Positions 55,094 through 63,927 of a DNA stretch of 64,000 nucleotides are shown in pieces (positions within the stretch are counted from its first letter, which is position 1; each line of letters begins with the position of its first letter). The translations under genes were made by a program, and so were the position numbers. The DNA is from Acidisarcina sp963790505 (lineage in GTDB: Bacteria; Acidobacteriota; Terriglobia; Terriglobales; Acidobacteriaceae). The stretch covers positions 310,001 through 374,000 of the forward strand of contig CAWBOT010000002.1 in assembly GCA_963790505.1 (NCBI GenBank), written 5' to 3'. The notes under the pieces are model-generated. The model was not told where the DNA came from and ran no database searches. It saw only the letters and a program-made list of their open reading frames with translations.

Positions 55094-55357
55094 ATGCCCT
55101 TCAACGCCCCCAACCCGAACGCGAAACCCGAGAAACACGGACTCAAGGGCCTCGTCCAGACTGAGAGCCTCATTCAGATCGCGCTAGTGTTGCCGATCGC
55201 GTTGCTCATCGGCTGGGGGTTCGGGGCGTTGCTTGACCGTTGGTTTCATCAGACCTGGATTACCGTTGTTGGCCTCATACTGGGGATGATCGCAGGTATG
55301 CTGGAGGCGGTCCGCATGGCGCTTGCCGCCGGTAAGCCCAAGAGTAAGAAGCTTTAA
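55094..55357 (+). CDS. AtpZ/AtpI-family small membrane protein
   Basis: 87 residues with two transmembrane helices (IQIALVLPIALLIGWGFGALL and WITVVGLILGMIAGMLEAV) joined by DRWFHQT, the AtpZ-like layout. Such proteins go with F0 genes, and AtpI helps assemble the c-ring. Last base overlaps the next gene's start. Confidence 0.82.
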   Translation: MPFNAPNPNAKPEKHGLKGLVQTESLIQIALVLPIALLIGWGFGALLDRWFHQTWITVVGLILGMIAGMLEAVRMALAAGKPKSKKL

Positions 55358-55782
55358 TGTCTGCCGCCCCGATGCCTGACGAGAACCCTTTCCTTACCTT
55401 TACCGATGCCGACCTGAGCGCAACACTTTTCCGGGCGATTCGCGATGTTGGCCTGCTTGCGCTTGTTGGTTTGCCCATCGTCTGGATCGCCTCGGGCTGG
55501 CAGTCGGCGGCGTTATACCTGGTGGGCGCCGCCATCTCAGCCGGTGGTATTTACGAATCCAGGCGATTGATTCGCGTCGTCAACGCCAAGCTTGACAATC
55601 AGAAGACGCCCCGCTCGACAGGCCTCGTGATCGGCATGTTCCTTTTTCGCCTTTTGATCGCCGGAGGCGCGCTCTATGTTAGTCTGAGGTGGCTGAGTGG
55701 GTCAGTGTATTCGGTCATTGCGGGGCTAGCTCTGGCAGTCGTGGCGCTCTCGATCGAAGCCGTTCTGCTCACTCGTAACTGA
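55357..55782 (+). CDS. atpI: ATP synthase subunit I-like protein (AtpI)
   Basis: 141 residues with four predicted helices (DVGLLALVGLPIVWIASG, AALYLVGAAISAGGIY, GLVIGMFLFRLLIAGGALYVS, SVIAGLALAVVALSIEAV). Fits the ATP synthase I family. It overlaps the AtpZ-like gene by one base and precedes atpB by 40 bp. Confidence 0.75.
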   Translation: MSAAPMPDENPFLTFTDADLSATLFRAIRDVGLLALVGLPIVWIASGWQSAALYLVGAAISAGGIYESRRLIRVVNAKLDNQKTPRSTGLVIGMFLFRLLIAGGALYVSLRWLSGSVYSVIAGLALAVVALSIEAVLLTRN

Positions 55783-55822
55783 CTCAAACGAAACTGAACT
55801 ACCCCGGCAACGCCCAAAAATT

Positions 55823-56569
55823 ATGCATGCGCTCGTCGTCTCGTTGACCAACCTACTGAATGCAATCTTTGGCTCGCCGGTGACGGCGCTGTTGACTCAG
55901 ATTGGCGTCCATCCCGAAAACCCGGCCGCGCCGATCTCTGAAATCCTCGCCCTTGAGATCACGGTCGCGTGCCTGCTGCTTCTCTTCTTCCTGATTGTCA
56001 GGCTGACGCTCAATGTTGAGCGGCCCGGGCCTGCTCAGCAAGTCGCGGAGATGTTGAACGAGTTTGTCGGGTCGCAAGGGGACGCCATCATCGGCCACGG
56101 CTATGAGCCGCACGTCCCATTTGTCACCATGCTTTTCGTCTTCATCGCCCTCTGCAACTGTATTGGACTGCTGCCCGGGCTGGAGACGCCCACTGCGCAT
56201 CCGGCTGTGCCGCTCGGCCTGGCGCTGCTCACGTTTATTTATTACAACTGGCATGGAGTTCGAGCTCAGGGGCCGGTAGGGTACTTCAAGCATTTCCTTG
56301 GCCCAGTGTGGTGGATTTCGCCGCTGCTCTTTCCGGTTGAGATCATCTCTCACCTCGCCCGCAATATGTCGCTTACCGTTCGTCTTTACGCGAACATGCT
56401 GGCCAGCGATCTGCTGACGCTGGTTTTCTTTTCGATCTTTCCGATCGCGCTGCCGATCGTCTTCCTCGGCCTACACGCTGCCGTGGCGATGATCCAGGCC
56501 TACGTGTGGATGCTGCTCGCGCTGATCTACGTCGCCGGAGCGGTCAGCCACGACGAGCAGCCGGACTAG
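55823..56569 (+). CDS. atpB: ATP synthase F0 subunit a
   Basis: 248 residues, about six helices. The essential Arg187 is in NMSLTVRLYANMLASDLL, facing the c-ring Glu. NCIGLLPGLETPTAHPAVPLGLAL is also conserved. It forms the proton half-channels. Next gene is atpE after 129 bp. Confidence 0.95.
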   Translation: MHALVVSLTNLLNAIFGSPVTALLTQIGVHPENPAAPISEILALEITVACLLLLFFLIVRLTLNVERPGPAQQVAEMLNEFVGSQGDAIIGHGYEPHVPFVTMLFVFIALCNCIGLLPGLETPTAHPAVPLGLALLTFIYYNWHGVRAQGPVGYFKHFLGPVWWISPLLFPVEIISHLARNMSLTVRLYANMLASDLLTLVFFSIFPIALPIVFLGLHAAVAMIQAYVWMLLALIYVAGAVSHDEQPD

Positions 56570-56698
56570 AAGTATCAAGCTCTTCAGCCGGAGGCGGCTT
56601 CCACTCCGGGACCTGAAGCGCCGTTAGCGTGAGGGCGCCAGCACGGTGAGCGTCAACCACCCACTGACGGCAATTCTTATGGAAGCAGGAGAAAGACA

Positions 56699-57004
56699 AT
56701 GCGCAAGCTGCAATACCTACTCATGACTCTGTCGGCCCTGTTCCTGGCAGTGCCGGCTTTTGCTCAGGGAGCCGAAGGCGCAGGAGCAGTCAGCCTGGTG
56801 CCGATCGGCGCCGGAATCGGCATTGCCATCGCGGCCGGTCTCTGCGGACTCGGCCAAGGCAAGGCAACCGCCTCGGCCACCGAGGCCCTCGCCCGCAACC
56901 CTGGAGCTCGCGCCGGAATCCAGCTGCTGCTGGTGCTCGGGCTCGCCTTCATCGAATCCCTCACCCTGTTCACCTTCGTCATGATCTACCTAAAGGTGAA
57001 GTAG
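56699..57004 (+). CDS. atpE: ATP synthase F0 subunit c
   Basis: 101 residues. The mature hairpin (from about residue 30) has GAGIGIAIAAGLCGLGQGKA with Gln53 and the loop ARNPGA. The second helix has the ion-carrying Glu86 followed by Ser87 (FIESLTLFTF). The first 23 residues look like a cleavable signal (LLMTLSALFLAVPAFAQ), unlike most c subunits. Strong terminator follows. Confidence 0.95.
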   Translation: MRKLQYLLMTLSALFLAVPAFAQGAEGAGAVSLVPIGAGIGIAIAAGLCGLGQGKATASATEALARNPGARAGIQLLLVLGLAFIESLTLFTFVMIYLKVK

Positions 57005-57024
57005 CAGTTCTGCAGAAATTAATG

Positions 57025-57050
57025 AAGGCCTCCGGTTCGCCGGAGGCCTT
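57025..57050 (+). terminator. Intrinsic terminator after atpE
   Basis: A perfect 11-bp stem, AAGGCCTCCGG and CCGGAGGCCTT, closed by the stable tetraloop TTCG, then TTTGCTTTT. It ends the F0 operon 20 bp after atpE, so no further ATP synthase gene is in this transcript. Confidence 0.9.
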
Positions 57051-57080
57051 TGCTTTTCCAAAGATAGAAGAAATAGCAGG

Positions 57081-57455
57081 TCATTCCTTCGGAGGCTCTA
57101 CGTCCTCGGGCAGAGAACAGCCAAAGGTCAGTACATTCCCATCCGGATCTTTCACGGCGAAATCGCGCATCCCGTATGGCTCGTCCGTCGGCTCAAGCGC
57201 AATCTCCGCCCCGCGCTCCTTGACGGATGCACAGTAGGCATCAACTTCATCGGCAAACACAACCACCGCCCCGCCGCCGAGCGGCCGCTTCCAGGTCGTA
57301 TGGGAGCACAAGTGGAGACAGCACTCGCCAAAATGCAGGCCAGCGTATGGGCCGTACTCGAATTCCTTCTGAAAGCCGAGCACATCGCAATAGAAGCGGA
57401 GGGAAGCCGGCAGATCCTTCACTTGAAAAACCGTTGAAGCAGCAGATACTTTCAT
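57081..57455 (-). CDS. VOC-family (glyoxalase/bleomycin-resistance) protein
   Basis: 124 residues from ATG 57455. Two beta-alpha-beta-beta-beta units: TVFQVKDLPASLRFYCDVLGF at the start and RDFAVKDPDGNVLTF at the end. Possible metal-binding His and Glu are in LHFGECCLHLC. Function unknown; typical for glyoxalase-like and resistance proteins. Follows the esterase gene by 17 bp. Confidence 0.85.
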   Translation of the reverse strand: MKVSAASTVFQVKDLPASLRFYCDVLGFQKEFEYGPYAGLHFGECCLHLCSHTTWKRPLGGGAVVVFADEVDAYCASVKERGAEIALEPTDEPYGMRDFAVKDPDGNVLTFGCSLPEDVEPPKE

Positions 57456-57471
57456 GGCCGCAGTATAGCGC

Positions 57472-58377
57472 CTAATTTGTCGCCAGCCAGCCATTGACTC
57501 GCAGCCAGTCCGCCAATCGCGTCGTCCAGGAGGAGAGAACCGGATCGAGCGGCGCCAGCCCGAAGCCGTGCCCGCCATGCAGGTAGAGATGCATCTCTGC
57601 CGGAACGCCTGCCTTGCGCAGCGCCAGATAGAAGTTGACGCTGTTTTCCGGAAGGACGGCCTTGTCATCATCAGCGGCCACCAGAAAGGTCATCGGAGTT
57701 TGGGATGTCACGTGATGGTCGTTGGAGAGGTCCTCAACGAGGGCGGGGTCGGCGTTCTTGCCCAGCAGATTATTGAACGAATCTGCCGATGCCGGCCCGA
57801 GCGGCCCGATCACGGGATAAGTAAGAATCAGAAAATCGGGACGGCTGCTCAAACGGTCGATCGGGTCTGCTGCGGCTGGATCGCCAGAATCGAAGTGCGT
57901 TCCGAGCGTCGAGGCGAGATGACCTCCGGCAGAGAAGCCCCAGACACCGACCCGGTTCGGATCGTAGCCGTATTCGTCGGCATGGCCGCGAACCCAACGC
58001 AGCCCTCGCTTGGCGTCGTTCATCTCGATGGGATGGTGGTACTTCGGACCAAGGCGGTACTCCAGCATGAACGCGGAGACGCCCAGACTGTTGAGCCACT
58101 TGGCAACCTGGACGCCCTCATGATCTGTCGCCAAATGTGCGTAAGACCCACCGGGGAGGACCAGGACGGCTGTGCGAGTCGCCACACGTCCCGGTATCTT
58201 TGGAGCCGGGAAGGCGGTGATGCGCGGTTGATCCTGCGGGCTGTCGTTTCCAAGAGCACCCGGCGCTCCTTGCGGCCAGAGGGGAATTGGAGCAGGAGTC
58301 GTGGGCGTTTGTGCAACTGCGGCGGCTACGAATACGAGCAGCGTCGTGGCGATGGCAGCTAAGGAGCGATTCTTCAT
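57472..58377 (-). CDS. Secreted alpha/beta-hydrolase (BD-FAE/acetylxylan esterase-like)
   Basis: 301 residues from ATG 58377. Signal peptide AAIATTLLVFVAAAVAQ. It has the oxyanion region VLPGGSYAHLATDHEG, nucleophile Ser in VWGFSAGGHLAS, an Asp in VAADDDKAV and the final His in LHGGHGFG. Sequence order fits esterases that remove acetyl or feruloyl groups from xylan. Possible partner of the nearby sugar hydrolases. Confidence 0.87.
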   Translation of the reverse strand: MKNRSLAAIATTLLVFVAAAVAQTPTTPAPIPLWPQGAPGALGNDSPQDQPRITAFPAPKIPGRVATRTAVLVLPGGSYAHLATDHEGVQVAKWLNSLGVSAFMLEYRLGPKYHHPIEMNDAKRGLRWVRGHADEYGYDPNRVGVWGFSAGGHLASTLGTHFDSGDPAAADPIDRLSSRPDFLILTYPVIGPLGPASADSFNNLLGKNADPALVEDLSNDHHVTSQTPMTFLVAADDDKAVLPENSVNFYLALRKAGVPAEMHLYLHGGHGFGLAPLDPVLSSWTTRLADWLRVNGWLATN

Positions 58378-58400
58378 CGCTTCCACTATATCGCTGCGCC

Positions 58401-59900
58401 TCAGTTCAGGCCGCCCATGCAGAGATATTTCAAATTCATATATTCATCCAAACCATGGCGCGAGCCCTCGCGCCCGAAACCTGACTCCTTCACGCCGCCA
58501 AAGGGCGCGACCTCTGTCGAGATGATGCCTTCGTTAATGCCGACCATGCCGGCTTGCAATGCGGCAGCAATCCGCCAGATGCGGCCGATGTCGCGGGCGT
58601 AGAAATACGCGGCGAGCCCGAAAGGTGAGTCATTCGCCATTGCGATTGCTTCCTCTTCATCGTGAAAACGAAAGAGCGGAGCGATCGGGCCGAAGGTCTC
58701 TTCATGGGCAATCTTCATCGCTGGGGTCACATCGGCGAGCACGGTAGGCTCGAAGAAGTTATGTCCCAGCGAATGGCGACGGCCACCGGTGAGGACGCGC
58801 GCACCGTGAGCTAGAGCATCCTGCAGGTGCTGTTCGACCTTGGCCAAAGCCCGCTCATGAATCAGCGGCCCTTGCTCGGCGTCAGGCTGCGAGGCCGGCC
58901 CAACACGCAGCTTTGCCGTCGCTGTCGCTAGCTTCTCCGCGAAGGCGTCATAGATGCTGTCCTGCACGAGAATGCGGTTCGCGCAGACGCAGGTTTGTCC
59001 CGAGTTACGAAACTTTGCGGCGATCGCGCCGGAGACGGCGGCGTCCAGATCGGCGTCATCGAAGACGAGGAACGGCGCATTGCCGCCCAGTTCGAGCGAG
59101 AGCTTCTTGAGCGTGTCGGCGCTCTGCCGCATCAGGTGCTTTCCGACGGCCGTCGAGCCCGTGAATGAGACTTTCCGCACCGCTGAAGACCGCATCCATT
59201 CGCCGACTACCTCGGCGTCATGGTCGCGTCCTGCCGGGACGACGTTGAAGACGCCAGGTGGCAACCCTGCCTCCTCGCCGAGCGCGGCAAAGGCCAGTGC
59301 CGAGAGCGGTGTCGCCGCGTCTGGTTTCGACACGACCGTGCATCCTGCCGCGACAGCTGGGGCTACTTTGCGGGCCAGCATCGCCAACGGGAAATTCCAC
59401 GGCGTAATCGTCGCAACCACGCCGACCGGCTCCTTCACCACGATAAGCTTGCGCCCGCGCACCGGCTCCGGAATCACTTCACCGTATGCGCGCTTTGCCT
59501 CTTCCGCGAACCATTCGACGTAGCCGGCCGAGTACGCAATTTCGCCCCGGCTCTCGGTGATCGGTTTGCCTTGCTCCATGGAGATGAGCTTGGCCAGGTC
59601 TTCCTGGTTTTCGATCATCAGCGCGAACCAGCGCTTCAAGATGGCCGAACGTTCCTTCGCCGTGCGCGCTTTCCAGTCCGGAAATGCAGCCGCAGCCGCG
59701 GCAACAGCGGCTCGCGCCTCGTCGGCGCCGCAGTCAGGAACTGCGGCGATCCGAGCGCCGGTTGCAGGATTTCTGACGTCAAGCTTGAGACCGCTTGTGG
59801 CCTGAACGCGTTTGCCTTCGATTAGCGCGCTGGTCAAAATCAGTTCGGGACGCCCAAGTTCGAGTTCAATGGAGGGAGGTATTTCCGTGGTGAGACCCAT
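58401..59900 (-). CDS. gabD: NAD(P)-dependent succinate-semialdehyde dehydrogenase
   Basis: 499 residues, aldehyde dehydrogenase superfamily. Nucleophile Cys in NSGQTCVCANRI, general base Glu in LELGGNAPFLVF and the cofactor region ITPWNFPLAML with FTGSTAVGKHL. GVKESGFGREGSRHGLDEY is typical of GabD. Oxidises succinate semialdehyde to succinate in the GABA shunt. Substrate call is by motif similarity. Confidence 0.92.
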   Translation of the reverse strand: MGLTTEIPPSIELELGRPELILTSALIEGKRVQATSGLKLDVRNPATGARIAAVPDCGADEARAAVAAAAAAFPDWKARTAKERSAILKRWFALMIENQEDLAKLISMEQGKPITESRGEIAYSAGYVEWFAEEAKRAYGEVIPEPVRGRKLIVVKEPVGVVATITPWNFPLAMLARKVAPAVAAGCTVVSKPDAATPLSALAFAALGEEAGLPPGVFNVVPAGRDHDAEVVGEWMRSSAVRKVSFTGSTAVGKHLMRQSADTLKKLSLELGGNAPFLVFDDADLDAAVSGAIAAKFRNSGQTCVCANRILVQDSIYDAFAEKLATATAKLRVGPASQPDAEQGPLIHERALAKVEQHLQDALAHGARVLTGGRRHSLGHNFFEPTVLADVTPAMKIAHEETFGPIAPLFRFHDEEEAIAMANDSPFGLAAYFYARDIGRIWRIAAALQAGMVGINEGIISTEVAPFGGVKESGFGREGSRHGLDEYMNLKYLCMGGLN

Positions 59901-60013
59901 AATTTATGACCGTCGCAGTCGCTATTCAGTATAGCGATTCGCGGCGGGGACCGAGGTCGCTATTGGCGTCGCGAAAATGACCTGCGCCAGGCACTCAGGA
60001 ATTAAATCTGGAT

Positions 60014-61849
60014 CTACGTTTGCTGATACAAGCGGTAATGCTCTGTGCTGATATCAGGAAAAGATCTCATCACAATCCTGCCGCTATCGGCCTGAACGAC
60101 CCAGTCGGCCGACTCCGAACCCGCTGGTTGTGCGGCGAGCATCTGCTTCTGCGTCATCTTCGTCGAACCCGGCTCGATCGCAAACAATGCTACCGGTCCG
60201 CGAACCAGCGCGACGAGGTTGGAATGCTGCGCGTCCAGCGGAACCAGACGCAGGGGCATGTCGAGTGAAAGCTCTACGCGGTCACCGTCTTTCCATGTGC
60301 GGTCTACCTGTGCCCAATGGCCTGGCATCACGATAACGTCGGCGACTTTCCCATTCACGGCCACTCTCGTGTCTTTGCCTGCCCACCTGGGAATCCGGAG
60401 CGCAACGGCAAACCGTTGCTCGCGGTCCGTCGACAGCTTCAAGGTGGTTTCGCCGACGGTCGGGTATTGTGTCTCCTGCGTGAGCGTCACGTGTGCCTCG
60501 CCCTGCTTCCAGGTCACTCGCGATGGAACGTAGAGGTTTACATACACACCCTTCGGACTTCGGAAGTAGGAGCTGATGCCGTAGTCGGCTGTCAGCTGGG
60601 GGAAGGTTCCCGAACAGCATGGCCACTTCTCTTCGTAGTCTGATTTGACCGCATCCATGTTGTAGTCGGAATAGTAGAAGCTCACCCCATCGGCGCGGAT
60701 CGGCCTCGCGCCCAGAATCGTGTTGTAGAGCATGGTCTCCATGCTGTCCCCGTAGGCGGTTTCGCCGGTCACGCGCATGAGATAGCGAGCAATCTTGAAC
60801 TGCCCATAAGCACCGCACGGCGTCTCAAAGCTGCTGTGTGTCGTCGTCAGCGACTTCGCCAGGCCATCTGTCCCCGGCTTCTGGAAACCTTCGTTCGGCC
60901 CCCAGCCGCCGGTCGCGAAACTCTGATCGAGGACAAACTGAAATCCATTGCGCGCCGCGCGGAGATGCTTCTCGCTGCCGTCGATCAGGTACGCCTGCAT
61001 CGCCGACGATAGAGCATTGACATGGCTGTAAGCGTGCAGGCCGGGCAGCACGTTGTCGTTCTGGGCGAGTGGGTTGAAGTAGGTATTGTCTTCAAGGAAC
61101 CTGACCGCTAATTGATGAAAGCGCGCGCCTGCCCCGCGCTGATAAGCGAGATAGAAGTTTTCTGGCAGCGTGTAGCTTTCGTCCCAGGTGAAGGAGATAT
61201 TGGGATGCGGCCGCGCCATCATCTCTTCACGGTTGAGCGCTTTTGGCGGTAGCGAAGGCAGCACCGCGTCGGTGGCCTGGTTCAACACGTCCAGGGCATT
61301 CGGATCAGCGGCGAACTGGTGAGCGTCGATCAGGCCGCAGTTGATCTTGTCGAAGGTATAGGCGGGAAGGTTGTATCCGTCGTAGAACTTGGGCGAGATT
61401 GCCGCGGCATAACCCATCACCAACCGGTGCACCTTGGCCTGGGTCGCCTTGTCTCCGGTCTGAGCGTAGGCGCGGGAGAGTCCCGAAACGTATTGCCCGA
61501 AAGTGTGGCCGGGAACATAGCCTGTCATGTTTTTAGGGGGATTGAAGTCTGGAGACGGAGAATACCACCCGCCCATGTCTGCGCCAGGTGCTGATAGTCC
61601 GGCGAGCTGACGGAAGGGCTTCAGCAGGCTGTCGTCGTTCAGGTTCAGAAATAGAGCATGGTTCTGCTTGAACTGTTCGAGCATCGGGCCGTCTAACAGC
61701 TGAACGTCGGCATAGTCGAATTGAGCGAGTTGCGTTGAGCCGGGCCGGGCAGTTGAAGCGGCGCTCCATGCCCGGCGTCCGCGGGAGGCGGCCCCTCCTG
61801 CAGCCACGATTGCGCCAGTTTTAAGAAAGTCTCGCCGGCTATGCGCCAT
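60014..61849 (-). CDS. Tat-exported GH127-type beta-L-arabinofuranosidase
   Basis: 611 residues. Tat signal: RRDFLKTGAIVAAGG. The (alpha/alpha)6 barrel contains TGYVPGHTFGQYVSGLSRAY and GGWGPNEGF. The metal and catalytic residues are in SSFETPCGAYG (Glu, Cys) and KWPCCSGTFPQ (Cys-Cys), as in GH127/GH146 enzymes where one Cys is the nucleophile. Here the first motif is ETPC instead of ETC. C-terminal beta domains follow. It releases L-arabinofuranose. Confidence 0.87.
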   Translation of the reverse strand: MAHSRRDFLKTGAIVAAGGAASRGRRAWSAASTARPGSTQLAQFDYADVQLLDGPMLEQFKQNHALFLNLNDDSLLKPFRQLAGLSAPGADMGGWYSPSPDFNPPKNMTGYVPGHTFGQYVSGLSRAYAQTGDKATQAKVHRLVMGYAAAISPKFYDGYNLPAYTFDKINCGLIDAHQFAADPNALDVLNQATDAVLPSLPPKALNREEMMARPHPNISFTWDESYTLPENFYLAYQRGAGARFHQLAVRFLEDNTYFNPLAQNDNVLPGLHAYSHVNALSSAMQAYLIDGSEKHLRAARNGFQFVLDQSFATGGWGPNEGFQKPGTDGLAKSLTTTHSSFETPCGAYGQFKIARYLMRVTGETAYGDSMETMLYNTILGARPIRADGVSFYYSDYNMDAVKSDYEEKWPCCSGTFPQLTADYGISSYFRSPKGVYVNLYVPSRVTWKQGEAHVTLTQETQYPTVGETTLKLSTDREQRFAVALRIPRWAGKDTRVAVNGKVADVIVMPGHWAQVDRTWKDGDRVELSLDMPLRLVPLDAQHSNLVALVRGPVALFAIEPGSTKMTQKQMLAAQPAGSESADWVVQADSGRIVMRSFPDISTEHYRLYQQT

Positions 61850-62054
61850 CTATGCCATATCCTCCGCGGTTCTTTTGGGCGGATGAGACCAGCTCGAAAA
61901 CGTTTTCTGGCTGGCTTACTTCAGCCCATCCAACGAAAGACTAGCACCCTCCATCGATTTTAGAAGAGCGGGCATTCCGCGCCCTCGTCGCTCTCCAGGA
62001 TGCTCATGAAGGCAATCCGGTGCAATAATGAAGGCGTGGCCCGAGGTATCCTGA

Positions 62055-62438
62055 GTGGCTTCTGGAAGGCTTTCCGAGTTTCTTCACAATCCATTCGCTC
62101 ATGCTACGTCCCAGCACAAGAGCGAGCGCGACTCCTGGCCGGAGACGACGGCCACGGTTGCCGACTGTCTCAACCTCTCCGGCATGTGGGACAAAAGCCA
62201 TACATCGGCCGCGCTCTACTCGGTGCGGTTTACCTACTGGGTCGACGGCCACATGTACACCGGTTGCTTTAAGTCGCGCGGCAAGTATTCCCCCGGAGAT
62301 ACCTTACTGGTGCGCCACGATCCGTTGCATCACGAGCGCAACAGTACCGATCCGGAAGAGAAGCTGCGGACCGAGTTGCTTATCGTCCTGGCGGTCAGCC
62401 TGGTCGCGCTATACTTCGCGATGGCCTGGCACTTCTAG
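62055..62438 (+). CDS. DUF3592-like hypothetical membrane protein (127 aa)
   Basis: Starts at GTG 62055 behind GAGGT. A soluble strand-rich part (YSVRFTYWVDGHMYTGCFKS, YSPGDTLLVRHDPLHHERN) looks like DUF3592 domains, then one helix (ELLIVLAVSLVALYFAMAW). Tail-anchored topology with the domain in the cytoplasm or periplasm uncertain. The 61850-62054 gap upstream has no clear feature. Confidence 0.6.
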   Translation: MASGRLSEFLHNPFAHATSQHKSERDSWPETTATVADCLNLSGMWDKSHTSAALYSVRFTYWVDGHMYTGCFKSRGKYSPGDTLLVRHDPLHHERNSTDPEEKLRTELLIVLAVSLVALYFAMAWHF

Positions 62439-62453
62439 GAATCCGCGCCGCGT

Positions 62454-63089
62454 TTAGCTCTTCACTCCGGCCAAGCCCAGTTCTTCCGCGTTCTTCTGCA
62501 TTGCTTCAAGGCAGGAGCCGATGTGTTCATCGAGGTCGACTCCAAGTTCTGCCGCTCCGCTCACAATATCTTCGCGGTGAACGCCCTTCGCGAAGGCCTT
62601 GTCCTTCATCTTTTTTCGGACTCCGGCTACCTCCACATCGAGAATCGACTTCGTGGGTTTGACTAAGGCACAAGCGGTCAGGAATCCGGCCAGCTCATCG
62701 CAGGCGAAGAGCGCCTTTTCGAGATGCGAGACTCGCGGCACTCCCGAGTAAGTCGCGTGGGAGAGGATTGCGGTGCGAATCTCCTCCGGCCAGCCGAGCT
62801 CGGTGAGGATATTGTTTCCGGTAAATGGGTGGTCGTCGAGTGAAGGGAAGCGCTCGTAGTCGAAGTCGTGTAGGACCGCAGTTATCGCATATTTCTCGAC
62901 GAAGGCGGCGCGCTCCTCGCCGTGGAGGCCAAGCCGATCCGCTTCGCGCTCCCCATAGGCGCGAACGCAGGTCTCGACTGAGAGCGCGTGCTTTCGCAGG
63001 CTGGGCGATTCGGTGTATTCAACCAGCAGTTGCCACGCTGCGGCTCGGGTATAGGGTGTTGCTTCGCTCGGTTGATCTTCGGTCATCAA
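62454..63089 (-). CDS. HD-domain hydrolase
   Basis: 211 residues. The metal-binding HD pair is in ITAVLHDFDYERFPSL, with SLRKHALSVETCVRAYG earlier (first His) and ILSHATYSGVPR later. Members act as phosphohydrolases on nucleotides or other phosphoesters. No partner domain, substrate unknown. The start may be three bases later (second Met). Confidence 0.85.
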   Translation of the reverse strand: MMTEDQPSEATPYTRAAAWQLLVEYTESPSLRKHALSVETCVRAYGEREADRLGLHGEERAAFVEKYAITAVLHDFDYERFPSLDDHPFTGNNILTELGWPEEIRTAILSHATYSGVPRVSHLEKALFACDELAGFLTACALVKPTKSILDVEVAGVRKKMKDKAFAKGVHREDIVSGAAELGVDLDEHIGSCLEAMQKNAEELGLAGVKS

Positions 63090-63268
63090 TCTCTCTTTCT
63101 CCGTTGGTACCAGTTTTCCTCGGGATTCTTCGGGTTTTCTATGGGTGACTCACACTTTCCACTTGACAGTTAAGATACTCCACCCGCAGTCTAAGGAAGT
63201 TGAGTGCGGAGCCGCATACAATGCGGAGTCGAACTCGCGGAAGCCCGCTCTGGCCTCCGTCACAATCT

Positions 63269-63817
63269 ATGGCAACTACCTTAGCAAGCCCCTTAGCTAC
63301 CCCTGAGGTGCGCGCGGTACTGCGATGCGAGCACTGCAGCCTGGTGCAGTTCATGACCACGAACTCACTCTGCCGGCGCTGCCATAAACCCCTTGAGATA
63401 GACGAGCCTGAGCCGGCATCTCCGACACTGACTGCGGTTCCAGGCCGCGCCGGGAGCGATGACGGCGGCCTGCAAGTGGCCCGCGCGGTTCGCGACCTTC
63501 GCCTAGAGCGCAATCTCAGTCAGCGCCAGCTTGCCGGCCGGATGCAGGTTCCACGCACTTACATCTCCAAAATCGAAAACGGGAAGGCGACGCCGACGCT
63601 GTCTTCGCTAGAGCGGCTCGCTAACGCGCTCGAGGTGGACATCTGCAAGCTCGTCCACGATTCACGCAGCCGGCGAAACGAGGAGACGGCGCAGATATTC
63701 TCAGACCCATTCCTGGCTGAGATCGCGCCGTATGTCGCATTGCTCGACACGCTGCAACGGTCGATCTTCCTCAACCAGGTGCGCGATATGGCGACGGGGC
63801 GGCGGAAGAGCGCTTAG
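63269..63817 (+). CDS. XRE-family regulator with N-terminal zinc ribbon
   Basis: 182 residues from ATG 63269; ATG 63221 and TTG 63200 are in-frame alternatives, ATG 63221 with a GGAG site. Four Cys (20, 23, 35, 38; CEHC and CRRC) form a zinc ribbon. The HTH follows: LSQRQLAGRMQVPRTYISKIENG. A C-terminal helical part (FLAEIAPYVALLDTLQRSIF) may dimerise. DNA targets unknown. Confidence 0.85.
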   Translation: MATTLASPLATPEVRAVLRCEHCSLVQFMTTNSLCRRCHKPLEIDEPEPASPTLTAVPGRAGSDDGGLQVARAVRDLRLERNLSQRQLAGRMQVPRTYISKIENGKATPTLSSLERLANALEVDICKLVHDSRSRRNEETAQIFSDPFLAEIAPYVALLDTLQRSIFLNQVRDMATGRRKSA

Positions 63818-63927
63818 TCAGGTTCCGGCCGGGGTCTTGCGCGCCGTCGCAGGATCGCGAGAATGGCCGTCGCCGCGTTTGCGAGCGGTCTGGCCATGTG
63901 CTACGTTCGAGTTACTGAGCGAGTGCC

